In this document: in pieces, positions 1 through 6,198 of the stretch
Layout: each line of letters starts with the position of its first letter
Numbering within the stretch: the stretch's first letter is position 1
Translations under genes and position numbers: made by a program
The notes under the pieces: model-generated
What the model saw: only the letters and a program-made list of their open reading frames with translations
Told to the model about the DNA's origin: nothing
Database searches by the model: none
Assembly: GCA_026389975.1 (NCBI GenBank)
Contig: JAPLGV010000514.1
Span: forward strand, 1 to 9,344
DNA: 9,344 nucleotides
DNA from: Chloroflexota bacterium
Lineage (GTDB): Bacteria; Chloroflexota; Anaerolineae; Anaerolineales; Villigracilaceae
Direction: 5' to 3'

Positions 1-635
1 ATATCGAAGGGGGCGTTTTGCGAGAGGTCGTAGAGCCAGTTGAAGACGCTCTCGTGCTGTTCAGCGGAAATCATCTGCTCTGCCATGGCGCGCCCGGTGG
101 GGACAAGGAAAAAGACCGACCACTGCACCGCGCCGACTTCCTGGAGGAAGGGCACCATTTCGTGCAGGATTTCGACGTTGTGTTTGGCGACGGTGGTGTT
201 GACCTGGACGCTCAATCCGACATCGTGGGCGCGGTGCAGGATGTCCATAGTGCGCTGCCAGGAACCGGGAACTTTACGGAAATCGTCATGGACCTCGGGC
301 CTGGGTGCGTCGAGCGAGAGCGCCACGCGGCGGATGCCGGCTTCGCGGGCTTTGTTGAGCCGCTCGACGGTCGGCAGGGCGGTGGCGGTGGGGGTGAGCG
401 AACAGCGCAAGCCGGCGAGCCGTTCGATGAGCGCTTTGGCTTCATCGGTGGAGAGTTCATGCGCGTCGCGGGTATGCTGGGCGTCGGCGCGGCAGTGGAC
501 GCAGGCGTAGGCGCAGGCACGCGTCACTTCCCAGGCGATGGTAAAGGGCGCAAGATCGAAATCAGCATGCACCATGCGTTCGTTATTGGCTTGCCGCTCA
601 GCAGCGGCGCGAGGGGTTAGGTTTGTTGGAGCCAT
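1..635 (-). CDS. Radical SAM protein of the heme operon, partial, with an apparent internal deletion
   Basis: The gene runs off the left edge; 211 complete codons are visible. Near the N-terminus is PFTIAWEVTRACAYACVHCR, with cluster cysteines Cys41, Cys45 and Cys48 in CxxxCxxC spacing, so this is a radical SAM enzyme that binds a 4Fe-4S cluster. Later segments (SLTPTATALPT, RVALSLDAP, VQVNTTV, WSVFFLVPTGR) match the NirJ/AhbC/AhbD-like family found with heme genes; the exact substrate is not certain. I chose the start at 635 because an AGAGG ribosome site lies 7 bases upstream. It overlaps the hemB end by 19 bp, which suggests coupled translation. An alternative ATG at 575 has no ribosome site. 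Oddity: ELSTDEAKALIERLAG passes straight into LRCSLTPTA at about residue 75. The family normally has some 25-30 residues there, including the GGDP/GGEP motif, so the enzyme may be inactive. The C-terminal part is not visible. Confidence 0.85.
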   Translation of the reverse strand, partial: MAPTNLTPRAAAERQANNERMVHADFDLAPFTIAWEVTRACAYACVHCRADAQHTRDAHELSTDEAKALIERLAGLRCSLTPTATALPTVERLNKAREAGIRRVALSLDAPRPEVHDDFRKVPGSWQRTMDILHRAHDVGLSVQVNTTVAKHNVEILHEMVPFLQEVGAVQWSVFFLVPTGRAMAEQMISAEQHESVFNWLYDLSQNAPFD

Positions 636-1675
636 TTCGCTGCCTCTTTGGCATGATAGGTCAAAATCAAGTCCGCCCCGGCGCGCTTCATGCCGGTCAG
701 TGTTTCGAGCGTCACTTTGGCTTCATCAATCCAACCGTTGGCAGCCGCTGCCTTAATCATCGCATATTCACCGCTGACGTTGTACGCCGCCAGCGGCAGT
801 TCGGGGAAAGCCTCCTTCACGGCGCGGATGACATCCAGGTACGCCAACGCGGGCTTGACCATCAGCATGTCCGCGCCTTCGTCCACATCCAGCGCGGCTT
901 CGCGCAGGGCTTCGTGGACGTTGGCCGGGTCCATCTGGTGGCTTTTACGGTCGCCAAACTTGGGCGCGCCCTCGGCGGCTTCGCGGAATGGCCCGTAGAA
1001 GGATGAGGCGTACTTCACCGCATACGACAAAATCGGTGTGTTCTCGAACCCGCTCTCGTCCAGCGCGGCGCGGATGGCGGCCACCATCCCGTCCATCATG
1101 CCGCTCGGAGCGACGATGTCCGCGCCGCATTCGGCGTGCGAGACGGCTACCTTGCCGAGAATATCGAGCGTCTGGTCGTTCAAAACGTAACCTTCGGGCA
1201 GATTCTTGCTCGGACGGGGCTTAGCCCCGTCCTGAACATTCAGGATGCCGCAATGACCGTGGTCGGTGTATTCGCAAAGGCATACATCTGTCACAACTAC
1301 CATTTCGGGGATGTTCTGTTTGATGGCTCTTATCGCCTGTTGAACGATGCCGTCATCGGCAAAGTTCTCCAGCCCGAGCGGATCTTTCTCCGCCGGGATG
1401 CCGAACAAAATCACAGACAGGATTCCCAACGCTGCGGCGGATTCCGCTTCGCGCACCGCTTCGTCCACCGATAATTGAAAGACGCCCGGCATCGAGCGGA
1501 TTTCCGTCCGCCCTTCGCAGTGCCTCACGAACAACGGATAGATAAAATCGTGCGCATTCAGTTCCGTCTCGCGCACCATTGCACGGATGGCAGGGGTGAC
1601 GCGCAACCGACGGGGGCGGATGGATTGCGGGTTGCGGATTGCGGATTGTGGATTGTTGAGTTTCAGCAATGCCAT
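617..1675 (-). CDS. hemB: Delta-aminolevulinic acid dehydratase (porphobilinogen synthase)
   Basis: Condenses two 5-aminolevulinate molecules to porphobilinogen in the cytoplasm. The 352-residue protein has the ALAD core: RPRRLR near the start, IYPLFV, SMPGV, the zinc cluster CLCEYTDHGHC (Cys132, Cys134, Cys142), APSGMMDG, and the Schiff-base lysines in VKYASSFYGPFREA (Lys221) and MVKPALAYLD (Lys274). Three cysteines imply a zinc enzyme. I chose the ATG at 1675 because GGAGG lies 4 bases upstream; an in-frame ATG at 1690 has no such site. Two regions look foreign to the family. Residues about 8-20 are encoded by a 7-bp tandem repeat. Residues about 147-158, just after the zinc site, are encoded by a perfect hairpin. 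They explain why the protein is longer than the usual 320-335 residues. It follows hemD by 16 bp and overlaps the radical SAM gene. Confidence 0.97.
   Translation of the reverse strand: MALLKLNNPQSAIRNPQSIRPRRLRVTPAIRAMVRETELNAHDFIYPLFVRHCEGRTEIRSMPGVFQLSVDEAVREAESAAALGILSVILFGIPAEKDPLGLENFADDGIVQQAIRAIKQNIPEMVVVTDVCLCEYTDHGHCGILNVQDGAKPRPSKNLPEGYVLNDQTLDILGKVAVSHAECGADIVAPSGMMDGMVAAIRAALDESGFENTPILSYAVKYASSFYGPFREAAEGAPKFGDRKSHQMDPANVHEALREAALDVDEGADMLMVKPALAYLDVIRAVKEAFPELPLAAYNVSGEYAMIKAAAANGWIDEAKVTLETLTGMKRAGADLILTYHAKEAAKWLQQT
1212..1232. repeat. Palindromic hairpin inside hemB, translated in frame
   Basis: Arms GGACGGGGC (1212-1220) and GCCCCGTCC (1224-1232) are perfect reverse complements around the 3-base loop TTA. 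On the minus strand it is translated as DGAKPRP within HemB, immediately after the zinc-binding cysteines, where ALAD relatives have a shorter loop. An adjoining hairpin, CCTGAA/TTCAGG (1231-1236 and 1239-1244), overlaps its right end, so the whole element may extend to 1244. Confidence 0.8.
1622..1656. repeat. Five-copy 7-bp tandem repeat in the hemB 5' end
   Basis: Five back-to-back heptamers, read on the plus strand as GGATTGC, GGGTTGC, GGATTGC, GGATTGT and GGATTGT. Seven is not a multiple of three, so the coded peptide repeats with a 7-residue period: NNPQSAIR then NPQSIR in the HemB N-terminus, before the conserved RPRRLR. A change of one copy would shift the frame between the start codon and the conserved core. 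Confidence 0.9.
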
Positions 1676-1687
1676 AAGGCCTCCAAC

Positions 1688-1719
1688 CAATTTACTGATT
1701 TACCAATTTATTGATAACC
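1688..1719. repeat. 8-bp-period degenerate repeat at the hemD/hemB junction
   Basis: Consecutive octamers CAATTTAC, TGATTTAC, CAATTTAT and TGATAACC. The repeat covers the hemD stop codon and codes for about the last eight residues of HemD (INKLVNQ region). It is low-complexity junction DNA similar in style to the repeat between hemA and hemC. Confidence 0.55.
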
Positions 1720-2444
1720 TGAATAAGCCCTTCGGTCGTGTATTCTTGAGCGACTATCGTCACTTCAAAACCTTCCTCCCGTGCTGTTCTTTCGGTGATC
1801 GGACCAATGCATGCGATCTTCGGCGCAGCGGGCAGGTGGAAGGGATCGAGTCCGTTCTGGCGGACAATTTGAACGAAGTTATGCACCGTCGAGGGGCTGG
1901 TAAATGTCACCACGTCCACCCCAGCCTTCAGTTCAGCCAGACCTTCTGCATCTGCTTCAGCGGGCAAGGTGTGATAGACGGCGATCTCATGCGCCACACC
2001 GCCCGCCGCGACGATGGCTTCGGGCAGTGCCTTGCGGGCGATCTCGGCGCGGGGGAGCAGCACCCAGCGCCCACGCAAGTCGCCAAGACCGGGCAGGAGG
2101 GCTTCGGCCACGTACTCCTCAGGAACGAAGGATGGCGCGATGCCGCGCTCTCGCAGAGCTTCGGCGGTTTTGGGGCCGATGGCGGCGATTTTCAAATTAT
2201 CTGGCAGGGGCGAACGGCCGTTCGCCCCCACAATATGGTCAAAAAACACCTCTACTCCGTTCACTGACGTAAACACCACCCAGTCATAGCAATTGATTTT
2301 TGCCAGCGCCCGGTCGAGCGCGGTCAAATCCTCCACCGGGCGGATCTCGATGACCGGGAAATAGACCGGCTCGAAGCCAGCCATTTGCAGGGCGGCGCCA
2401 AAGTCGGCGGATTGGGCGCGGGGGCGGGTGATGAGGATTTTCAT
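1692..2444 (-). CDS. hemD: Uroporphyrinogen-III synthase
   Basis: Closes and isomerises hydroxymethylbilane to uroporphyrinogen III, the branch point to heme, siroheme and cobalamin. The 250-residue protein has the two-lobed HemD pattern: ILITRPRAQ at the N-terminus, DWVVFTSVNGVEVFF (about 54-68), KIAAIGPKTAEALRERG (85-101), VLLPRAEIARKALPEAI (128-144), VDVVTFTSPSTVHNF (176-190) and KIACIGPITERTAREEG (209-225). HemD sequences diverge strongly, so the position after hemC strengthens the call. The start ATG overlaps the hemC stop as ATGA with no clear ribosome site, which points to translational coupling. Residues 72-81 (VGANGRSPLP) form a loop encoded by a perfect 22-bp palindrome. The last few residues come from an 8-bp-period repeat. 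Confidence 0.95.
   Translation of the reverse strand: MKILITRPRAQSADFGAALQMAGFEPVYFPVIEIRPVEDLTALDRALAKINCYDWVVFTSVNGVEVFFDHIVGANGRSPLPDNLKIAAIGPKTAEALRERGIAPSFVPEEYVAEALLPGLGDLRGRWVLLPRAEIARKALPEAIVAAGGVAHEIAVYHTLPAEADAEGLAELKAGVDVVTFTSPSTVHNFVQIVRQNGLDPFHLPAAPKIACIGPITERTAREEGFEVTIVAQEYTTEGLIQVINKLVNQ
2207..2228. repeat. Perfect 22-bp palindrome inside hemD, translated in frame
   Basis: The half-site GGGGCGAACGG at 2207-2217 is followed directly by its exact reverse complement at 2218-2228, with no loop base. On the minus strand it codes for GANGRSPL of HemD, between the FTSVNGVEVFF segment and KIAAIGPKTAE. The position is a variable loop, so the element can be tolerated. It looks like a dispersed palindromic repeat captured by the coding frame. 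Confidence 0.9.
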
Positions 2445-3376
2445 AGTAACCAGTTATAGGTGACCAGTTTGAGAATGTCGCTTGCGCCCTGCGCGATGGA
2501 TTGCTGGGCGAGTTCGTTGCCAAGTTGTATGGCATCTGTGCCTTGACCGGTCACCTTGACCGCCTGTTTTCCATCCAGCGAAATGACCAGGCCGGTCAGC
2601 AAAATCACGGTCTGCCGTCCTCGATCGGCGGTCTGTGCATAAGCCGCAACGGGAACTGCGCACCCGCCGCCGAGACCGAGTAAAAACTGGCGCTCGGCAG
2701 TCACCGCTTTCCGCGTGGAGTCATCCTCCAGCGCGGCAAGCAGACTCAAGGTCGATTCGTCATCGGCGCGGCATTGCACAGCCAGCGCTCCCTGACCGGG
2801 GGCAGGCAGCATCACCTCCAGTGGCAGCCATTCGGTAATGTATTTTTCCAAACCCAGGCGGATCAGGCCGGCTCCCGCCAGGATAATGGCGTCATACTGC
2901 CCTTCGAGCGCTTTGCGCAGACGGGTGTCCACGTTGCCGCGCAGGGATTGGGTGGTCACGTCCGGGCGGGCAGCGAGCAGTTGGGCGGCGCGGCGCAGGC
3001 TCGAGGTCCCGACCAGCACACCGGTGGGTAAAGTCTCCAGACTGTATCTATGCTTCGAGATGAGCGCATCCCGCACTTCTGAGCGGACCGGCACGCATCC
3101 CACCGTTAACCCGTCGGGGTTTTCCACCGGCAAATCCTTGAGCGAATGGACAGCACAATGCACCGCGCCGGAGAGCAGTTCGCTTTCGAGTTCCTGCGTA
3201 AACAATCCCTTGCCGCCGATTTCGGGCAGGGGTTTGTCTAAAATTTTGTCGCCCTGCGTGGCGATGATCTTTTCCTCGCAGACCAAGCCGGGGTGGGCGG
3301 CTTTGAGAGCGGCTATCACCCACTGGGTCTGCCAACGGGCCAAGGCAGAGGGGCGGGTGGCGAAAATAAGTTTCAT
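2441..3376 (-). CDS. hemC: Hydroxymethylbilane synthase (porphobilinogen deaminase)
   Basis: Polymerises four porphobilinogen molecules into the linear tetrapyrrole hydroxymethylbilane. The 311-residue length is normal. Visible family motifs: ATRPSALARWQ at residues 6-16, GGKGLFTQELE (54-64), HSLKDLP (77-83) with the catalytic Asp81, GTSSLRRAAQL (123-133), LRGNVDTRLRK (145-155) and PAPGQGALAVQ (191-201). Cys239 in GLGGGCAVPVAAYA is the attachment residue for the dipyrromethane cofactor. The gene begins 19 bp after hemA, ends overlapping hemD by 4 bp, and so sits in the middle of the operon. No good ribosome site precedes its ATG; the spacer consists of a short direct repeat. Everything needed for activity appears intact. 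Confidence 0.98.
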   Translation of the reverse strand: MKLIFATRPSALARWQTQWVIAALKAAHPGLVCEEKIIATQGDKILDKPLPEIGGKGLFTQELESELLSGAVHCAVHSLKDLPVENPDGLTVGCVPVRSEVRDALISKHRYSLETLPTGVLVGTSSLRRAAQLLAARPDVTTQSLRGNVDTRLRKALEGQYDAIILAGAGLIRLGLEKYITEWLPLEVMLPAPGQGALAVQCRADDESTLSLLAALEDDSTRKAVTAERQFLLGLGGGCAVPVAAYAQTADRGRQTVILLTGLVISLDGKQAVKVTGQGTDAIQLGNELAQQSIAQGASDILKLVTYNWLL

Positions 3377-3400
3377 AGTAATCAGTGACCAGTAATCAGT
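3377..3400. repeat. Direct repeat AGTAATCAGT at the hemA/hemC junction
   Basis: Two identical copies of AGTAATCAGT (3377-3386 and 3391-3400) are separated by GACC. They fill the whole hemA-hemC spacer, and the second copy supplies the hemA stop codon (TGA on the minus strand at 3398-3396). The sequence also lies just ahead of the hemC ATG, where a ribosome site would be expected. Confidence 0.85.
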
Positions 3401-4718
3401 CTATGGCGGTGGATATTGGGCATTCGTTTCCCGAAAACCCGCACAAGCCCGAACCGTTCTTTAGCCCAAACAGCGTGCGGGCGACGGTGGCGTATTCGGG
3501 CGCGTGGGTGCAGGTGGCTTCGGCGCGCAGGCGGGCGGTGGGGCTTTCAAGCAGTTTTTTGACGAGCGCCATTGTCAGCGTTTCGATGCGGGCGCGCTCG
3601 GCATCGGTAAGGTCAGGAAGGCGGCGCAGGGTCTTTTCGAGTTCAGCCTGGCGGATTTGCTCCGCCTGCTGGCGCATGTCGGCGATGAGCGGCAGCATAT
3701 CCAGCGAACTAAGAAAATCCATGAATTTGGCTTTCTCCTCGGCAAGGATAGCTTCGACATACGGCACTTCGGCGGCGCGCTCGGCTAACGACGTCTCCAG
3801 TGTGGCATTCAGGCTATCAATATCGTACAGGCGCACACCCGGCACATCACCGCACGCCGCCTCAATATCGCGCGGCACGGCAATATCAATTAGCACCAGC
3901 GTGCGCTGCCGCTCCGCCATCGCCGTGCGCACCATCTCCGCCGAAACCAGCGTGTGCGGCGCGCCGGTGGACGCAATCAGAATATCTGCCTCCTCCAGGC
4001 ATTTTTCAAGGAATTCGAACGTGGCGGATTCGGCGCCCCAGCGAGAGGCCAGCCCTCGGGCATGTTCCAGAGTCCGGTTAATCACCCGGATTTTCTCGAC
4101 CCCGCGCTTGCGCAGCGCTTCAAAGGTTAATTCCGCCATTTCGCCTGCTCCCAACATCACCACACTGGCAGTTCTCATGTTACCGACAGCTTTTTCCGCC
4201 ACAGAAGCAGCCAGCGACGAAATAGATGCAGGATTGCGGCTGATGGCAGTCTCGGTACGAGCGCGCTTCCCAGCGTGGATGGCGGACTGAAAGAGCCGTG
4301 CTAGCAGCGGTCCTGAAGCGCCAACGCCGCGTGCCAGTTCGAGTGCCTTTGTCACCTGGCCAAGAATCTGCGACTCGCCCAATACGAGCGAATCCAACCC
4401 AGCTGCAACCTTCAACAGGTGGTGAATGGCATCCGAACCTTTGTGACGATAGAGGTGCGGGCGGAGTTCGTCCGCAGGCACATTGCGCGTCTCAGATAAA
4501 AATGCCTCCAGTTCGGAGAACGCCGGCTGACTGGACGCGGCATAGATTTCAATGCGATTACAGGTGGAGAGAATGACCATCTCGGCAACAGAGCCAATAC
4601 CCTCGCCGCAACCCAGGCGAGCCAGCGCGGCACAGAGCGCGTCTTCGCTGAAGACCAGTCGCTCGCGCAGATTGAGAGGGGTGGTTTTGTGATTAAGACC
4701 GAGACAAAGGATTTGCAT
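3396..4718 (-). CDS. hemA: Glutamyl-tRNA reductase
   Basis: First committed step of C5-pathway tetrapyrrole synthesis: NADPH-dependent reduction of glutamyl-tRNA(Glu) to glutamate-1-semialdehyde. The 440-residue protein starts with MQILCLGLNHKTTPLNLRER, as the family does. Catalytic Cys53 lies in LSTCNRIEIYA. LGESQILGQV (113-122) and AGKRARTETAIS (149-160) follow. The NADPH-binding loop is MLGAGEMAE (188-196) with INRT (213-216), then IDIAVPRDIE (277-286), and a helical C-terminal dimerisation region ends at LFGL (416-419) plus a 21-residue tail. The frame stays open upstream to a GTG at 4769, but homology starts at 4718, where AAGGG lies 8 bases upstream. It heads the heme operon, so it is the likely point of transcriptional entry. 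I saw no convincing -35/-10 pair in the spacer between the terminators and its start. Confidence 0.98.
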   Translation of the reverse strand: MQILCLGLNHKTTPLNLRERLVFSEDALCAALARLGCGEGIGSVAEMVILSTCNRIEIYAASSQPAFSELEAFLSETRNVPADELRPHLYRHKGSDAIHHLLKVAAGLDSLVLGESQILGQVTKALELARGVGASGPLLARLFQSAIHAGKRARTETAISRNPASISSLAASVAEKAVGNMRTASVVMLGAGEMAELTFEALRKRGVEKIRVINRTLEHARGLASRWGAESATFEFLEKCLEEADILIASTGAPHTLVSAEMVRTAMAERQRTLVLIDIAVPRDIEAACGDVPGVRLYDIDSLNATLETSLAERAAEVPYVEAILAEEKAKFMDFLSSLDMLPLIADMRQQAEQIRQAELEKTLRRLPDLTDAERARIETLTMALVKKLLESPTARLRAEATCTHAPEYATVARTLFGLKNGSGLCGFSGNECPISTAID

Positions 4719-4834
4719 CAGAGAGGCCCTTAACAAATAATCTGACTTGCTTATAGCGCAATAAATCACAAGAAGACAGATAGGTTTGTGAGGTTTTAAA
4801 TTAGCAGTTGATTAGAAATAATCCGCCTTAATGC

Positions 4835-4860
4835 AAAAAGGCCGCCGGTTGGCGGTTTTT
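4835..4860. terminator. Rho-independent terminator ahead of hemA, possibly bidirectional
   Basis: Stem CCGCC/GGCGG (4842-4846 with 4851-4855) and loop GGTT are flanked by five A on one side and five T on the other. On the minus strand the hairpin is followed by CC and TTTTT, and on the plus strand directly by TTTTT. It is a second stop after the terminator at 4915-4943 and shields the hemA operon from upstream transcription. Confidence 0.65.
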
Positions 4861-4914
4861 CCTCTGTCCCTAGGGGAGCGTGGTGAAAAGGTTTTTTCCT
4901 CCCAAAGAACGGAT

Positions 4915-4943
4915 AAAAAACGCAGGGTTCCTGCGTTTTTTTT
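4915..4943 (-). terminator. Rho-independent terminator of the DUF362 gene
   Basis: A 12-bp perfect stem: GC-rich core CGCAGG/CCTGCG (4921-4926 with 4930-4935), loop GTT, extended by six A-T pairs. On the minus strand the stem is followed by a T run. It starts about 20 bases after the DUF362 stop codon. The flanking A and T tracts make it usable from both sides. Confidence 0.85.
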
Positions 4944-4964
4944 ATTTGGAAATGGTAGCGGTCG

Positions 4965-6074
4965 CTAACCCTGCAAATAGCCTCGGCGTTGATACTCCTG
5001 GAACAACTTCCCCCAGGTGGTGTTTTCCCGCCATTCCCGGGCAACCCGTTTGTATTTGAACGGCCAGTAGAAATAATCCTGTTCGGCCTCAGAGATGGCA
5101 ATCGGCAGGACCACCAGCGGAGTCCTGAAAATAAGTTTTTGCAGGAATTTGGTCGGTCCATACCAGGCCAGCCACGCCAGGAAAGTATGGGAGTTCTTTC
5201 CGATCTTGAAATTCCAACTTTCACCGGAAACATCGTCACCGACCAATTCTATTTGACGGACATCCCCTATCCCCAATCCCTGTTCGTGGGCCAGGCGGAT
5301 ATACTTGATGGACAGCGGATCAAAGCCCATCAGTTTGGCTGCCACGGCGTCAATTGCCACCTGATCCTCGGAGGCCAGCAGGATATTTTTCACCTCCGGG
5401 GTCATGAGGCGCGGCCCCTCGCCATTCCCGGCGGTTGTGCCATCCATGATCGCAAACAGCCCGGGATGGATTTCTTTCTGGATGGCTAACAGATCCACCA
5501 GAGTCTCGTGGATCCAGGTGTGGGTGTAATGCCGGTATTTATTAAGTAATCCGCCGAAGGCATTTTTCATCGCCCCGGTTGTGGTGGTGTACATGTGCGT
5601 CTTAACTGTAGGCAGGTGGACGATGTTTTTCCCGAAGAAGTAATCCGGAATAAGGATACCCTCCGGGTAGATGTGATCCAGGGCCAGCATTTTCGCCTTG
5701 GGCCGGTAGGGTACCCATTTCATCTCTTCTGTTCGAAAATTATACAGGGCGGGCACATGGTAGTGTTTGAAGATGGGCAGATAGCCGTTTAAATCCTCGC
5801 CTTTGAAAGCATTGGTAAGCACCGTCTGGTTTTGCACACAGACCAGGTCCTCGAACCCGGCCTGGCGCAAAGCCAGGATGGTACCTTCCAACTGCCAGGG
5901 AGTCGTATTCGCCGCAGGCATTGGGTAATGCCATGAGATATTATCTTTGATGATCGTCGTTACATCCGGGCGGAGTGCTTTTTTGCCACCCGCAAGGTCG
6001 AAGAGACGCTGATAATCTTGCAAGACAGTTTCGGGTTGAGTGCGTACTACGGCAACTTTCGATTTGGCAGGCAT
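4965..6074 (-). CDS. DUF362 domain protein
   Basis: A 369-residue protein matching the DUF362 family (Pfam PF04015), whose biochemical role is not established. Marks seen: NIVHLPTVKTH (150-160), TGAMKNAFGGL (166-176), AIMDGTTAGNGEGP (208-221), and an ILLASEDQVAIDAVAAKLMGFDP segment (231-253, with DAVAAKLMG) typical of the family's end. No CxxCxxC ferredoxin motifs are present, although some DUF362 proteins carry them. The tail after residue 290 is rich in aromatic residues (FLAWLAWYGPTKFLQKL) and may be amphipathic or membrane-touching; no signal peptide is seen. I chose ATG 6074 because AAGGA lies 7 bases upstream; the in-frame ATG at 6110 overlaps the candidate promoter. The gene stands alone between two terminators and is thus likely monocistronic. 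Confidence 0.88.
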   Translation of the reverse strand: MPAKSKVAVVRTQPETVLQDYQRLFDLAGGKKALRPDVTTIIKDNISWHYPMPAANTTPWQLEGTILALRQAGFEDLVCVQNQTVLTNAFKGEDLNGYLPIFKHYHVPALYNFRTEEMKWVPYRPKAKMLALDHIYPEGILIPDYFFGKNIVHLPTVKTHMYTTTTGAMKNAFGGLLNKYRHYTHTWIHETLVDLLAIQKEIHPGLFAIMDGTTAGNGEGPRLMTPEVKNILLASEDQVAIDAVAAKLMGFDPLSIKYIRLAHEQGLGIGDVRQIELVGDDVSGESWNFKIGKNSHTFLAWLAWYGPTKFLQKLIFRTPLVVLPIAISEAEQDYFYWPFKYKRVAREWRENTTWGKLFQEYQRRGYLQG

Positions 6075-6113
6075 AAAAAGTTCCTTATCTGTTAGCGTAT
6101 CGGTTATCAACCC

Positions 6114-6142
6114 ATTTTATCCCTTTTATCACTCTTGGACAA
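6114..6142 (-). promoter_or_regulatory. Candidate sigma70-type promoter of the DUF362 gene
   Basis: On the minus strand TTGTCC (6142-6137) and TAAAAT (6119-6114) are separated by 17 bases, matching 4/6 and 5/6 of the -35 and -10 consensus. The -10 lies about 40 bases before the chosen start, downstream of the Rieske terminator. It is a pattern match only. Confidence 0.4.
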
Positions 6143-6158
6143 AGTCAGTCCCCATTTC

Positions 6159-6185
6159 AAAAAAAGGCGGTTCTGTTGAACCGCC
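6159..6185 (-). terminator. Rho-independent terminator of the Rieske gene
   Basis: Perfect 8-bp stem GGCGGTTC/GAACCGCC (6166-6173 with 6178-6185), loop TGTT, followed on the minus strand by a run of seven T. It starts 13 bases after the stop codon of the Rieske C-terminal frame, which supports that frame as the gene's true end. Confidence 0.9.
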
Positions 6186-6198
6186 CCAAGCAAGATGG

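Noticed and set aside
18..620. A 200-codon plus-strand open frame and a minus-strand Pro-rich frame at 212-520
   Set aside because: Both are alternative frames of the radical SAM gene, which carries the recognisable motifs.
3385..4290. A 301-codon open frame on the plus strand
   Set aside because: It is antisense to hemA, with Arg/Ser/Ala-rich composition typical of a shadow frame in GC-rich DNA; hemA has all family motifs.
4719..4769. A longer HemA starting at GTG 4769
   Set aside because: The extra 17 residues have no counterpart in glutamyl-tRNA reductases, and the family N-terminus starts exactly at Met 4718.
4867..4875. CCCTAGGG palindrome between the terminators as an operator
   Set aside because: Only 8 bp, no repeat of it nearby and no promoter around it; chance is adequate.
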